A stretch of 64,000 nt of DNA, taken from Trichopria drosophilae. Taxonomy: Eukaryota; Arthropoda; Insecta; Hymenoptera; Diapriidae. The stretch is taken from contig CM059587.1 in NCBI GenBank assembly GCA_030407085.1, positions 18,201,001-18,265,000 of the forward strand, in the 5' to 3' direction. Under the pieces are notes generated by a model. It made no database searches and had not been told where the DNA came from. It saw only the letters and a program-made list of their open reading frames with translations. A program made the translations under genes and the position numbers. Numbering within the stretch: position 1 is the stretch's first letter; the number at the start of each line of letters is the position of its first letter. Shown piece by piece: positions 50,354-60,717 of this stretch.

Positions 50354-51827
50354 ATCTTAGGGTGTCGTTAATTGTTTTCGAATGGATTTACATGATCGAG
50401 CTGGAATTTGTTTCATAAATAGTATATTAATTCTGTTCTCGTGTGGTCCAAGAATTGGTTGCGCTTGAAGTTACGTACGTTTCAGCCACATCGAACGATA
50501 CCGCTAACTTCTTTTCAAGAAAAGACAAATTCCAGCTCGAACGGCAAGAATCCTTACATCACCATATCGAAAGACTGTCTTCCGTGAGTTTCCGGTCGTG
50601 AAATTAGAAAACCCTGGAAGGCATATCGCGTCGCTTGCTTTATTTTTCGAATCCACTTGGGGAGTTCCAAACATATCCCACTATTGTGGACCGGGGCTTC
50701 GCTTAATCGACTCACGGAATTAAAGAATCATATTCAGTCCCTATCGATTATGCCATTGTTATTCGAAATATCAACACTATTTATCGCAACACTGCATTTA
50801 CCAATGAAAGCGCCGATTTTCTAAGCGACTCGCGAAGCCGCTTGGGAAGCCCGTCGCTTTGCAATCATTGCGTATCGCTCTCTATAAGGTTCGTGCATAG
50901 TGAAAATAGCTCTTAATGAGAATTCGGAAGGTGTTTTCCGTCGCGCATTCCGAAGTGTGTGATTTTTGTACGTATAGCCCGAAGCTTTTTTCTATCTCGA
51001 CACTAACTGTATATTTCGTTAAGCCGGTGTATATTGCTAAGCGTTATCGTCGCTATAATTGTCGACGTTTTTAGTAGAGATCCTTTAGCAAGAGACACGA
51101 TGTTACGATCCAACCGGATGATTTCAAATTTTATTTACAGTCTTTGCTTGTGCTGGCTAGATTTATCGCATGTAGAACTGATAATGAAATATAGATTTAA
51201 GCGCACTTCGCTAACCGATCACACGCCACGTCTCTTCTTAGATGGTCTCTACGTTTTAGTTGCAGTTACGATCGTTTTTATCGACCAAATATGAAAGGAA
51301 ATGAGCAAATTGAAAGATCGAGCCTGTACATAGTCGTAATGTTATCCCTTTACCGTCTCTAATATGACACGCGTCGTTTTGCGCCGTCTCAACGGTAAAG
51401 TTTTAACGTGCCATGTCCTTGGTTTCGACCTCGAGGTGGAAAGTGTTACAAAATCGTGATGAATTACTGCCATTCGTCGGAAGGACCTTAGGTGCCTCCG
51501 TTCGCGCGTTTCGTTTCCGTTTGTATTTAGTAGAATTTAGTTATTGTGTACATATTAGTTGTTAGGGCGTTTTAAATCAATTTCAGCGACTGAGAGTGAG
51601 AAACGATGTAGGTAAAAGTCGAAGAGGCACGCTAAAAAGCCTAACGTGAAGTATAATCGCTGGTCAATCACGTACGCTTTCGATTGATCGTTATTCTTTG
51701 CGGAAGGTACAATGAGCGTCTTCGAATGTATCGTCATGCCGATCCTACATATCAGCCAGAACGGACCATGCCGAACGATGTTTTTAGAGAGTAGCATTTA
51801 CTGTAGTTTCCTGGAGCATCGGAATTG

Positions 51828-51946
51828 GTCACGTGATGCACATGGGTGGGGAAAAAATGTTCACGTAACGTCCTAACCTAAAAAATCTTAGGTTAGGAAG
51901 TTCTAATCACTTTAAATCGTTCGTTTTTCATTTAGGATCACGTGAC
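51828..51946. repeat. Small inverted repeat with two CACGTG boxes
   Basis: GTCACGTGAT (51828-51837) and ATCACGTGAC (51937-51946) are inverted copies, each with a CACGTG palindrome. Between them, TCCTAACCTAA (51871-51881) and TTAGGTTAGGA (51888-51898) form an 11-bp stem with a 6-bp loop. It could be a MITE or a structured UTR segment. Confidence 0.6.
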
Positions 51947-52633
51947 ACGGGCTGAAAACAAAACATACATATACATAATCACAAGTGTGCTCATTTAATC
52001 GCAGAATCGCTACATTACGAAACTGAATAGTTAAGCATATCGAAAAAAATGGTTCAAGCGCGTGCTTGTACCGCACAAAATATCAGCAGAAAATAAAGGC
52101 AGGTAAATTCGAATTTGTAGTATTCCGCTAGACCGAAAGAATATTTTCTCTTTTACCCCGAACGAACCAATAGTTTTCGACGTCGGTAATATTCAGGGGT
52201 GGTTCGACCTTATCAAAAGCGACAATAGAGTATTAAAGACAAAAACGCCTACCTCGAAAGTCGAGCGTACCTTTAACTCATCGTCATCGTCATTTAGCAT
52301 TTGTATTTCACCGATCATCCATCGACTCGTGGAGAAAACAAAAATCAACGGTATCTTTTGCAGACTAGCGCTTTTATCGGCGAGAGTAAAGATTCGCAGA
52401 AAAAAAAATGGATACGGAGCGGTGTTTTTGCGGAAATATTTTTTTACCACCTAAACCTTCTATCGGAGACGTTCGAGAACCGAATTAGGTCGGGAGCATT
52501 TCGTCGCGGAAGTTCTCAGTCCAGGGCGTTCAATCCTTTGGATTTACGTACCGGTGCAACAAGTCAGCTGTTTTTTACGCATTTATTCCTAACGTCCGCT
52601 TTTTAAAATTTCGAGCAATAATTCCCTGTGGTA

Positions 52634-52735
52634 CGGTAGAACTTCACTTTGTTGTCCGACAAATGCGCGAAGGGAATCTCGCTAATAATGTGAAGGCGCT
52701 AACAAAGTAAAGGACAATAAAGTGAAGTTCTACCG
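52634..52735. mobile_element. 102-bp hairpin MITE with TA flanks
   Basis: CGGTAGAACTTCACTTTGTT (from 52634) is matched by the inverted copy ending at 52735 with one mismatch over 24 bp. TA is on both sides (52632-52633 and 52736-52737), as for Tc1/mariner-type MITEs. In the transcript it would fold as one long hairpin. Confidence 0.7.
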
Positions 52736-53275
52736 TACAGCGTTGATCTAAATTGATATTTCCCCAACATTCGCCTTGACCTCTTATTGTAGCGAAACAA
52801 AGTTTGAGAACATAACCTAAAAAAAGGATACATTGGACGTTAGGAATATTGGTGCGCAGACGCATAATCAAATTATGGGTTTGAGAATGAGAAACCGAAA
52901 CTGCACCAGTCGTTACTGAGACTGTAAATAATCATTAAAGATAAAAGAGTGAAAGGTAATGTAAGAATATTGTATAAAGACTGATTAGACTAGCCTTGAT
53001 ATTTATTCCGAATTTCGACTGCAGGTTTTCGAAAGTGTCTTCGTTATTCCGTACTTTCTTATGTTTTAGCAAGCGGGATACCCCGATACGGCAACATATT
53101 TTCGAAATTCTGAATTCCTTTTGGAAAAGATAGGTTAGGAGGATTCGGCGGCTTGTGTACCGACGCGTCAGGAAGAAAGCATAAATACGCGCAGTTATAG
53201 CGAAGCGGCACTATTATTGTCACAATAAGTATCAATAACTACATGTAAACTTTGTATATTAATTTAAAAAAAGAA

Positions 53276-53281
53276 AATAAA
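53276..53281 (+). terminator. Candidate tincar poly(A) signal
   Basis: AATAAA on the + strand, 2.9 kb after the tincar stop and 57 bp before the COMMD4 stop codon on the opposite strand. Cleavage is expected about 10-30 bp downstream. Confidence 0.45.
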
Positions 53282-53316
53282 ACTAAATTATTCAACGATA
53301 CATTGCGTATCATGTC

Positions 53317-53322
53317 TTTATT
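53317..53322 (-). terminator. COMMD4 poly(A) signal
   Basis: AATAAA on the - strand, about 15 bp beyond the COMMD4 stop codon. It implies a 3' UTR of only about 30-45 nt. Confidence 0.7.
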
Positions 53323-53337
53323 TGTTATTTTATACAA

Positions 53338-54255
53338 TCACTTATTTAATCCTTCCATCGCTGTACGAGCCTTTTTTAATTCAGCAATCAAAGCCTTTAC
53401 GTCATTCCTTTCGATATTGATGATTGTTTCTTCATCTTTGATGCCGGTGGTTTTAATCTTCAAAGATAACTTCGGGACAGCTGATCCTTCGCAAGGTAAG
53501 ACTTCCAACGAAGCTAAACGATTTACTATTAAAAACAGAGAATTTTTTGGTGGTTTTGAAATATTGTTGTACCGAAAGTATTACAAAGAACTTACGTCTT
53601 ATAGTCTTTGCCGTTAACGCAGATATAATCTGTGGACAATTGTCGGTATGAATTCTGGAAAGTGCCGAGCTGTGCTCTCGTGGTAAACCTAACTGTTGCA
53701 ATTCACTATTTAAATCCGCCGGAGAAGCGTTATAACGAGCAGCAGACGTAAGAATAGTTTCAAGGGCTGCGACAATTGCTTTTATCTCTCCAGTATCTAA
53801 ATTAATATTACAGAATAGAATAAATCGTCTCGATGTGTTCTAAGTAATGCTTACCGTAGTTTCCGTCTTGAGCAATTTTTTTTACTTTTTCTTCCTAAAA
53901 ATTAAATTATATCAACAAATGTATATTGAAAAAATTCTGTTTAAAGTTCCTTACATCCAGTTCTCCGTCTATAATTGATTTAGCGACAACATCTCCCAAT
54001 TGTTTCAGTTTCATAGAATTCTAGGGACAGATTTTTCTCATGTTAAATATCATTTCGAATCGACATGTATTAGAGTTACTCACCATTCGAGATAATGTGT
54101 TGATTACAGCGAGCAGCCAGTCGGGGCAATCACCATCTCCGAGAAAGCGAAATTTCTACATATGTATCGTATAAAATAAATGACAATACAGAATGTGGAG
54201 TAAAAAAATTGACAATACAAAATCGTGGTTATTTACAAAATTTACAGCTCACCAT
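53338..54255 (-). CDS. COMMD4: COMM domain-containing protein 4
   Basis: Six exons on the - strand: 54255-54253, 54155-54084, about 54020-53956, 53894-53855, 53796-53596, 53525-53338 (third exon boundaries +/-1). Introns are short and GT-AG; phases fit a protein of about 189 residues, near the 199 of human COMMD4. The first exon holds only the ATG; the second reads KFRFLGDGDCPDWLLAVINT. The COMMD4 signature ELQQLGLPREHSSALSRIH is in exon 5. The C-terminal COMM domain spans exons 5-6, from RLNRLASLEV to DVKALIAELKKARTAMEGL, stop TGA at 53340-53338. COMMD proteins form the Commander complex used in endosomal cargo recycling and can restrain NF-kB and CRL signalling. It is divergent from Hrs, another endosomal gene, and convergent with tincar. 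Confidence 0.93.
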
Positions 54256-54909
54256 TTTCGAGTCAGAATATCTAAATTCTTGTAATGTGCGGATAACAGT
54301 TTGTACACTTTTGGATTCTAACCTATAATTGACGGTATGTACAAATAATAAATTGGATTTACAATAATATTTACACTTTTAAAAAATGTTGGAATGTCGG
54401 TATGTCAAATAAAGTGTCATACGAAGGAGGTTAGAAACGCTACGCACACACGCAAACATCTACAGGCATGTGTGTATGCATATGTGCATTTGCATTTTTT
54501 TTAAATCGTATTATAATCTTTATTAGTTTCATGATTTAAAAAGTACAATAAATATAGTAAAATTATAAATCTTTATATTCAAATTTCTAATTAAGTAAAT
54601 TGTAACAACAATGAATGTTTAAAAATGCAACATTAAAGCGGGGAATCCCATGAAACGAAAAACTATTGTTTTTGTCCAATTTCGAATTCAACATCTTGAC
54701 TTTGTTTATTCTTTTTATTTACGTTATAATATTTTAACGATTTTGTACTAATTCGTTTTAATTCGTGAAACAGATATATTTATAGTATAAATGATAACTA
54801 TTAAAACTGATCAGTAATTGTATGGTGCAAAATAATTGCATTTTTTAGGTTATGTTACTATATTCGCGTTTGCAAATTAGAAATCAGACGAAATTGGACA
54901 AAATTGGAA
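54256..54909. other. COMMD4 upstream region
   Basis: Contains the presumed 5' UTR and promoter of COMMD4 on the - strand. It is AT-rich, with a CACACACGCAAACATC-like GT/CA stretch and repeated ATGTGCATTTGCAT wording near 54470-54500 (TTTGCAT resembles an octamer half-site). No TATA box can be assigned. Confidence 0.4.
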
Positions 54910-55445
54910 ATGCCCAACATGGCATCTCTGAGACATCGTTAAGACGTACAAAAAATGTTGCTGAAGTCTCGTTTTTCTGTCACGATGAAATTACTAATTA
55001 CATCGCGCTGAGACGTTACAATACAGGTAGAAATGACTCCCAGAAAACGAAAACGAATAGAAAGTTAAAAATACGAATTGAAATGAATTCAAGTGAATTA
55101 AAATGAATTAAAAAGTGGATTCAATTAATCATTTTCATGCGTTTTAATTCATTTTAATTCACTTGAATTCATTTCAATTCGTATTTTTAACTTTCTATTC
55201 GTTTTCGTTTACTGGACTGTCGTTTACAAGACAAATTAGGGACAAGCGTTTTTGTAAGCATCCCATTTCAATGTCTTCGAGACGTCTCACTGCTGTCGCA
55301 ACATTTTTTTCTGACGTCTCTTTTTTATGTCAAACCTACGCTGCTTTGCCGTCATCAAGACGATGTATTTTTTCAGACGTCCTAAAAGTGACAGTCATTT
55401 TGGAGACTTTAAAAATTATGTTGTGGCATTTTAACGCCTCTATAT
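54910..55445 (+). mobile_element. GACGTC-rich element, copy 1 (diverged)
   Basis: Aligns by eye with the left half of the 55457-56533 element: both have a CATC-CTGAGAC start, AAGACGTAC, AAAAATGTTGC, GTCACGATGA and ATCGC-CTGAGACGTTA. This copy is interrupted by the palindromic MITE at 55041-55214. Confidence 0.6.
55041..55214. mobile_element. Palindromic MITE, arms about 72 bp
   Basis: CAGAAAACGAAAACGAATAG at the left and CAGTAAACGAAAACGAATAG on the - strand at the right continue as near-perfect inverted arms through ATGAATTCAAGTGAATTAAA. The sibling copy of its host (55457-56533) lacks the insert at the matching place. GACT occurs on both sides and may be the target duplication. Confidence 0.75.
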
Positions 55446-55456
55446 GATTGTCTCTA

Positions 55457-56533
55457 CCCAGTTAGCAGCGTGACATCCCTGAGACGTCGTCAAGACGTAC
55501 GAAAAATGTTGCCGACGTCTCGTTAGTCAGTCACGATGACATTAATATGACATCGCTGAGACGTTATAATACAGTCAGAAACGACCGTCGCTGACAAGAC
55601 CGGTTAAGGACGAGGTATTTTTGTGAGCATGCTTTGACGTCCCTAAGTCGTCCCTAAATTGATGTCTCATTAACTTTTAATCGAGACGTCTCACTGCTAC
55701 CCAATCGATGCTTCGTGTTTAAAATTAATATACCCCAGTAAACGAAAAGGAACGAAAATATTCGACAATTCCAAAATGTACAAAAAAGAGATTCAAAGGA
55801 TTTTAAATTTCCTTTTACTTCATACGAATCCCTTTTTTGTACATTTTGGAATTGTCGAATACCTCCAAATTCCTTTTCCTTTACTGAAACATATATTATT
55901 ATAAGTATAAAACATTATAATTGTCAGATTTGATATCCCATAATTAAAGTATTCTATGTTTAAGTTAGAACACGATTCAATGTAGTGTGTTAGACCAACA
56001 TAACCTACATTTTAATTACCTTCCCATTTCGACCTTTCAAGCCTGACAGTCATATATATATATTTTAATAATGCAAATTAAACAAGAAGTTAGTATGATA
56101 TTAAAATATTTATTACTGTAGTATAACTGTCATGGTAAGTATAATTTAACAGATTATGATATAAAATTGTTTTCAACGACTCTTTAACAATTTTACAACA
56201 GCAGATTTGCAAATCCGATTTATGGAGTCTCTTCAAAGACGTACAAAATTCAACAATAACATGATATCATAAAGATATCATTAAAGAGACGTCATATAGA
56301 GGAACGTAATAATGACCTTGTAAGTTTCGTGTTTTTTCGGTTGTCTAAAAAATGACGTCACTTTGTCATCACTTTGGTGACGTTGGAAAATTGTATCAAA
56401 AACAGTGGCATAAAGTCGTCCCTTTCGGGACGTCTCACTTGCGCACGCCTTTTTGCCAGCCTTATGACACGACTTAAAGCCGTCTCGGAAACGACGTCAT
56501 TTTTACGTACATTTGCAACTTGTGCTAACTGGG
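55457..56533 (+). mobile_element. GACGTC-rich DNA element, copy 2, TA flanks, 1077 bp
   Basis: Ends read CCCAGTTAGCA on both strands, with TA on each side (55455-55456 and 56534-56535). The body is full of AGACGTC, GACGTCCC and similar strings. No transposase ORF is present. A palindromic MITE (55736-55886) is inserted in it. I do not recognise the family; the 2-bp TA flank is compatible with several cut-and-paste superfamilies. Confidence 0.65.
55736..55886. mobile_element. Palindromic MITE, 151 bp, nested
   Basis: CAGTAAACGAAAAGG at the left and CAGTAAAGGAAAAGG on the - strand at the right. Inner arms share ATTCGACAATTCCAAAATGT and its inverse. Same end type as the MITE at 55041-55214, so one family. 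Confidence 0.75.
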
Positions 56534-56689
56534 TATAGTACTTATATGTACTATATAATACATAACAAACATATGATTTTAATATTTTACGAAGATATAA
56601 ATATGTACTTATACATTTATATTATTTCACTATACATATCGGTTAACATTGGTGCATATATACTCAAAACTTTTGCCACTTGCGAGAAA

Positions 56690-57071
56690 TAGAATTCTGA
56701 CAAACGTATGTTTCTTTGGAGACACCACTCACAAGTAGACGTCATAAAGATGTAAAAGAGACGTCAAAAATAGTGACAGTGTTTTATGTATGACAATGTC
56801 GTTAATGAGACATTCCCAATTGACGGCGTACGTTTGACATTTCGGAGATCGTCCCATTTAAGACAATGTCGTTTATGTGATTTTCAAAAAGCGACGACAT
56901 ACTTTTGTCATTTCGGTAACGTCACATGCCAAGACGTCCCTCTGTTGCCATAGTGATGTGTGTTTATGATGTACCAGAAATGACAATGTTTTGAGACGTC
57001 TCTTTCAGTCGCGTGCTATTGAGCTTGTATGACGTCCCAAAATCGTCCGTAAAATGACGTCTCGGTAACTT
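56690..57071 (+). mobile_element. GACGTC-rich fragment, copy 3
   Basis: Repeats of AGACGTC, GACAATGTCGTTTATG and TTTCGGTAACGTC. It resembles the interior of the other copies but I could not align both ends. Likely a partial element. Confidence 0.5.
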
Positions 57072-57617
57072 CCCAGCTAACACCAAGACGTTTCAATAAG
57101 ATCCCATTCTTTTTTATCCGTCCCAAGTGAGACGACTCATTTACGGCTTTTAAAATGGTCTTTTGCGGGTCCATATCACGTCTTTAAGGCGTCGAAGAAC
57201 AGTCTTTAAAACTAAAAAGTTAGACTGTCTCCACAGCTATCCTCAAAGGGTCACAGGTTTAACAAAAATTTGGAGAAAAACGGCTTTCACGGCTTTTTTG
57301 TACAACTATTTAGCTTAAAAATTTGTAAACCGCGAAATCCCACCTGATCATTTTCTCCAAATATAGGTGATTATAGGCTCCAATCGAAAAATGTTTTATG
57401 GGAATGTTGTAGGTATAAAAAAGATGTAAAATTTTTGTATATATCATTTTCACATAACCTCAAAGTTTCAGAAAAAAATTGAAAAACCCGTGTTTTTTGT
57501 TTTTAATATTTTTCCCGCTAAACATTTTTTTTTTCTTGAAATTTTTAGGAGATTTACTTTTTTTTTGTCCCGAATAAGCTGTAATTTTTTTGAGTAATGA
57601 TATATATTCGTTTCTTT

Positions 57618-58127
57618 TTTTATTGATTAAAACCCGATAAAACACCTATATTTTCCAGTGAAAAATCTAATGTCGCAACAGTAGAGAAAGGAACTTTATT
57701 TAATGGAATTTGTTGGTGGAAATATATACTTTCAGATGGTATATGAATCAATTTAAATTTCCATACAAGAAATTGTCAAAAATCCCGAAAAACTAAAAAA
57801 CTCGATTTTCAATATCAATATTAATTCAAAGAAAGAAACAAGTGCAATTCTGTTAATGTAAAATTGTCGTTATTACGCAATTTGTTTTATTGTGTAATTA
57901 CGTTGTATATTTTATCAGTTAATAAATAAATAAAAATCTAGTTTTTTAGATGTTCGTGTTTTTTTCGCACTTTTTTGTACAGAAATGTAAATTGATTCGT
58001 ATATCATCTGAAAGTAGATGTTTCAACGAACAAATTCCATTAAATAAAGCTTCATTGTCTAAAGTTTTAATATTAGATTTTTCACTGGAAAATATATGTT
58101 TTTTTATCGGTTTTTAATCAATAAAAA
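57618..58127. repeat. Imperfect inverted repeat, arms about 150 bp
   Basis: The left arm has TTGATTAAAACCCGATAAAA, ATTTTCCAGTGAAAAATCTA and TTTAATGGAATTTGTT; the right arm has the inverses of each in mirrored order. About 200 bp separate the arms. Very AT-rich and non-coding. Probably a MITE-like element with eroded ends. Confidence 0.7.
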
Positions 58128-59026
58128 TTTGGGTAAAATATAGATTAAGGGCTTTTATCTTTTATTCTTTTATTGAACATTCGGAATTGGCAATTTTCCA
58201 ATTCCTTTATAGAAATTCACGCGTGAGGCATGTGAATTCCGGTGAATTCCATTGAATTCTGATACGCAACTTTTTATTCCGCGCATTTCCATTCAATTCC
58301 CTAACCTAACCTAAAATAATATGGATTTGTTGGAACTGTCAGGAATTAAAATTGTAATTTTTTATTCCGCGCAATTCCATTCAATTTCCTAACCTAACCT
58401 ATAATGTTTACATCAATATTCTCAGGGATTCCTTGGAATTGATCGTGGGAATTGCAAATTTAACTTTTCTATTCCAGTGAATTCCGCATCCAATACCTTC
58501 AATAAAGGGATTCAACGGAATTCAAAATTCCAATCCCTTTTCCATTTGCTGGGTTAAGATGTCTTATAGAGATCTGAAAAAAGACATGTCATTTATGACA
58601 GACTTATGCCGTCTTAGTGACGGCACACCAACATCGGTTTGACATTAAAAATGTCTTACAGTTACAGACGTTCCTAGTAAACGTAAAGAGATTAAGGGCT
58701 TTTATCTTTTATTCTTTTATTGAACATTCGGAATTGGCAATTTTCCAATTCCTTTATAGAAATTCCCGCGTGAGACATGTGAATTCCGGTGAATTCCATT
58801 GAATTCTGATACGCAACTTTTTATTCCGCGCATTACCATTCAATTCCCTAACCTAACCTATAATGTTTACATCAATATTCTCAGGGATTCCTTGGAATTC
58901 GTGGGAATTGCAAATTTAACTTTTCTGTTCCAGTGAATTCCATCCAATACCTTCAATAAAGGGATTCAACGGAATTCAAAATTCCAATCCCTTTCTATTT
59001 GCTGGGTTAAGATGTATAGAGATCTG

Positions 59027-60294
59027 CACTGTAAAAAATGAAAATGAAGTTTACAAATCTGTTGTAATTTTCGTTTGTAAAAATATGGTGATTTGCCCAC
59101 GTTTAACGTTGTAATATTCCTACCTATGCTGTAAGTTCCCACGCTAAATTCGAAATATTACAAGGTTATGTAAATATCCTACGTTGACAGTTGTAAAATT
59201 ACAATTCGATGTATTTGTACCACGCTGTACGTGGGTGGAAATCGTGCCCACGTTGTACATGTGTATTTTACAATGTTATGTAAATTTACAACTCGAGTTA
59301 AAAAAAGCAGTGGCCCAGTAAAAATAATCTTTCCTGGTAAATATCCAAATATTTCGGTTTAATTTTGGTTTAAACTGTAAAATTGTCATTGTAGCAAGAA
59401 ATATTATAAATTGATTGTACAATTCATTATGTAAATGTAAGTTTGATCGGAATTGAGCGGCCCAATTCTATAACTCTCTCGACGCGTTCCGTGTTTCGCC
59501 GCGCGCTTTATTAAGAATCGCCATAACTTTCTGAATTTAATTCAAATCGATTTCAAATTTTCCAAAAAACTTTCACTACTTGTAAGGAACAAATTACTCG
59601 CTTGAAGTTTTTTGAAATCGAAAGTTCCCCACAGACTTTTTGACGACGTAGCTGTCTATTCGCGGATTTCCACATTAGCCGTTAAAAAATTAATTTGTTG
59701 ATAACGAAATTAACTTTTGCAATGCTTTATCACTTCATAGGCATCGCTAGGATCTGTTCGGTGTACATCGCAAATTTCAAACAATTTTAACAATAATTGG
59801 CCGAGATATGACGATTTATGTTTTAAAATGTAATTCAATTTTTGGTTGTAAATTTTATTGTTTTTATTTATTAAAACGGAAACAATTCATTATTATTAAA
59901 AAATTCTTGGGAAAAACTTGCTCGGTTTGTCATTTTCTACATTCATGTATTTTGTTTAAATCGAAATACCTACTTTTAAAAATTGAACGTTTTTTTTTTC
60001 GTTTGACAAAACTTTTCCGGCCGTTTTAGCGTCGAGCAAGTTATAGAATTGGGCCGCTCAATTGCGGTCCGCGTGTAACTTTACCCCATAACCTTCAATT
60101 TTCCATGTTTCGTTGTAAAATTACAATGCTCGTGGAAATTTTACAAGCATAAATATAACGTTCACAATAGCTGTGTAAATTTACAATATTAACGCGTAAA
60201 AGTCCCACTTACAGCGAGGGCAATAATTCGTCCCACGCTGTACGTTGTAAATTTACAAGATTGGGGTAAAAGTACAAAATCTTTTTTTACAGTG
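59027..60294. mobile_element. CACTG-ended DNA element, 1268 bp, TG target duplication
   Basis: Starts CACTGTAAAAAA and ends TTTTTTACAGTG. The uninterrupted tandem copy reads GATCTGAAAAAAGAC; here it reads GATC-TG-element-TG-AAAAAAGAC, so the insertion made a 2-bp TG duplication. CACTG/CACTA ends with 2-3 bp duplications are typical of CACTA/EnSpm-type elements. The body has many TGTAAATTTACAA-like strings and no transposase. It hosts the MITE at 59455-60059. Confidence 0.75.
59455..60059. mobile_element. 605-bp MITE nested in the CACTG element
   Basis: GAGCGGCCCAATTCTATAAC at 59455 and its exact inverse ending at 60059 form a terminal repeat of 21 bp. AATT lies on both sides; because AATT is self-complementary it may be target duplication or part of the repeat. 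The interior has an ORF of 73 codons without recognisable content. Confidence 0.8.
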
Positions 60295-60397
60295 TGAAAA
60301 AAGACATGTCATTTATGACAGACTTATGCCGTCTTGGTAACGGCACACCAACATCGGTTAGACATAAAAAGCGACAGTAGCAAAGATGCTAGCTGGG

Positions 60398-60645
60398 ATG
60401 TCATAAAGATGTCATTTAAAAGACATCATATATAGGAACGTAATTAATTAGACGTTATATGTTTCATATCTTTTAGTATCACTTTAACGACGTTTGAAAA
60501 TTATTGTATCAAAAACATTGGCATAAAGTCGTCCTTTTCGGGTCGTCTCGCTTGCGAACGTCTTTTTGACACCCTAAATGACATGTCTTAAAGTTGTCTC
60601 GTAAACGACGGCATTTTGACAAAACTTTAGTAACTTGCGCATGCG
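60398..60645 (+). mobile_element. GACGTC-rich fragment next to the Hrs promoter
   Basis: Direct copy of 56258-56533: both have ATCATAAAGAT, AGGAACGTAAT, TGTATCAAAAACA, GGCATAAAGTCGTCC and a Thr-free GC-poor end at AACTTG. Similarity stops around 60640, right where GCGCATGCGC begins. Confidence 0.65.
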
Positions 60646-60647
60646 CG
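60636..60647. promoter_or_regulatory. NRF1/Ewg-like binding site
   Basis: TGCGCATGCGCG matches the palindromic NRF1 consensus YGCGCAYGCGCR at every position. Insects have the orthologue erect wing. It lies about 215 bp upstream of the Hrs start codon, a usual distance for a housekeeping promoter element. It sits at the edge of a transposon fragment. Confidence 0.6.
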
Positions 60648-60708
60648 AACATCCGGACAATAACATTGGATGAATCCGTGGACGTCGTTGTCGTCGCACA
60701 GTTGTGAC

Positions 60709-60717
60709 TCATGTGAC
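60709..60717. promoter_or_regulatory. TCATGTGAC M-box-like E-box
   Basis: Matches the extended E-box bound by MITF/TFE-type factors, which control endolysosomal genes. About 145 bp upstream of the Hrs start. A 9-bp match can be chance, so this is tentative. Confidence 0.35.

Larger units (their letters stand above)
50354..53300 (+). other. tinc: Probable tincar 3' UTR
   Basis: There is no ORF of interest for 2.9 kb. The first 1.3 kb keeps the GC-richer composition of the last exon. AATAAA occurs at 52092-52097 and at 53276-53281. The distal signal lies just before the oppositely oriented COMMD4 terminus, so the UTR may be up to 2.9 kb long. Two small inverted repeats (51828-51946 and 52634-52735) lie in it. 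Confidence 0.5.
58142..60390 (+). repeat. Tandem duplication of a roughly 500-bp block, second copy interrupted
   Basis: The block beginning AGATTAAGGGCTTTTATC at 58142 recurs at 58689. Both copies share ATTGAACATTCGGAATTGGC, TTTGCTGGGTTAAGATGT and, after it, AAAAAAGACATGTCATTTATG. Copy 1 (to about 58640) is uninterrupted; copy 2 carries the CACTG element at 59027-60294. Both copies also contain CCTAACCTAACC strings. Confidence 0.85.
57072..60397. mobile_element. Composite element with CCCAGCTA ends, containing nested insertions
   Basis: CCCAGCTAACA at 57072 and its inverse CCCAGCTAGCA ending at 60397 could be the two ends of one relative of the 55457 element, expanded by the insertions at 57618-58127, 58142-59016 and 59027-60294. 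The pairing of these two ends is inference; they could also belong to different fragments. Confidence 0.4.
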
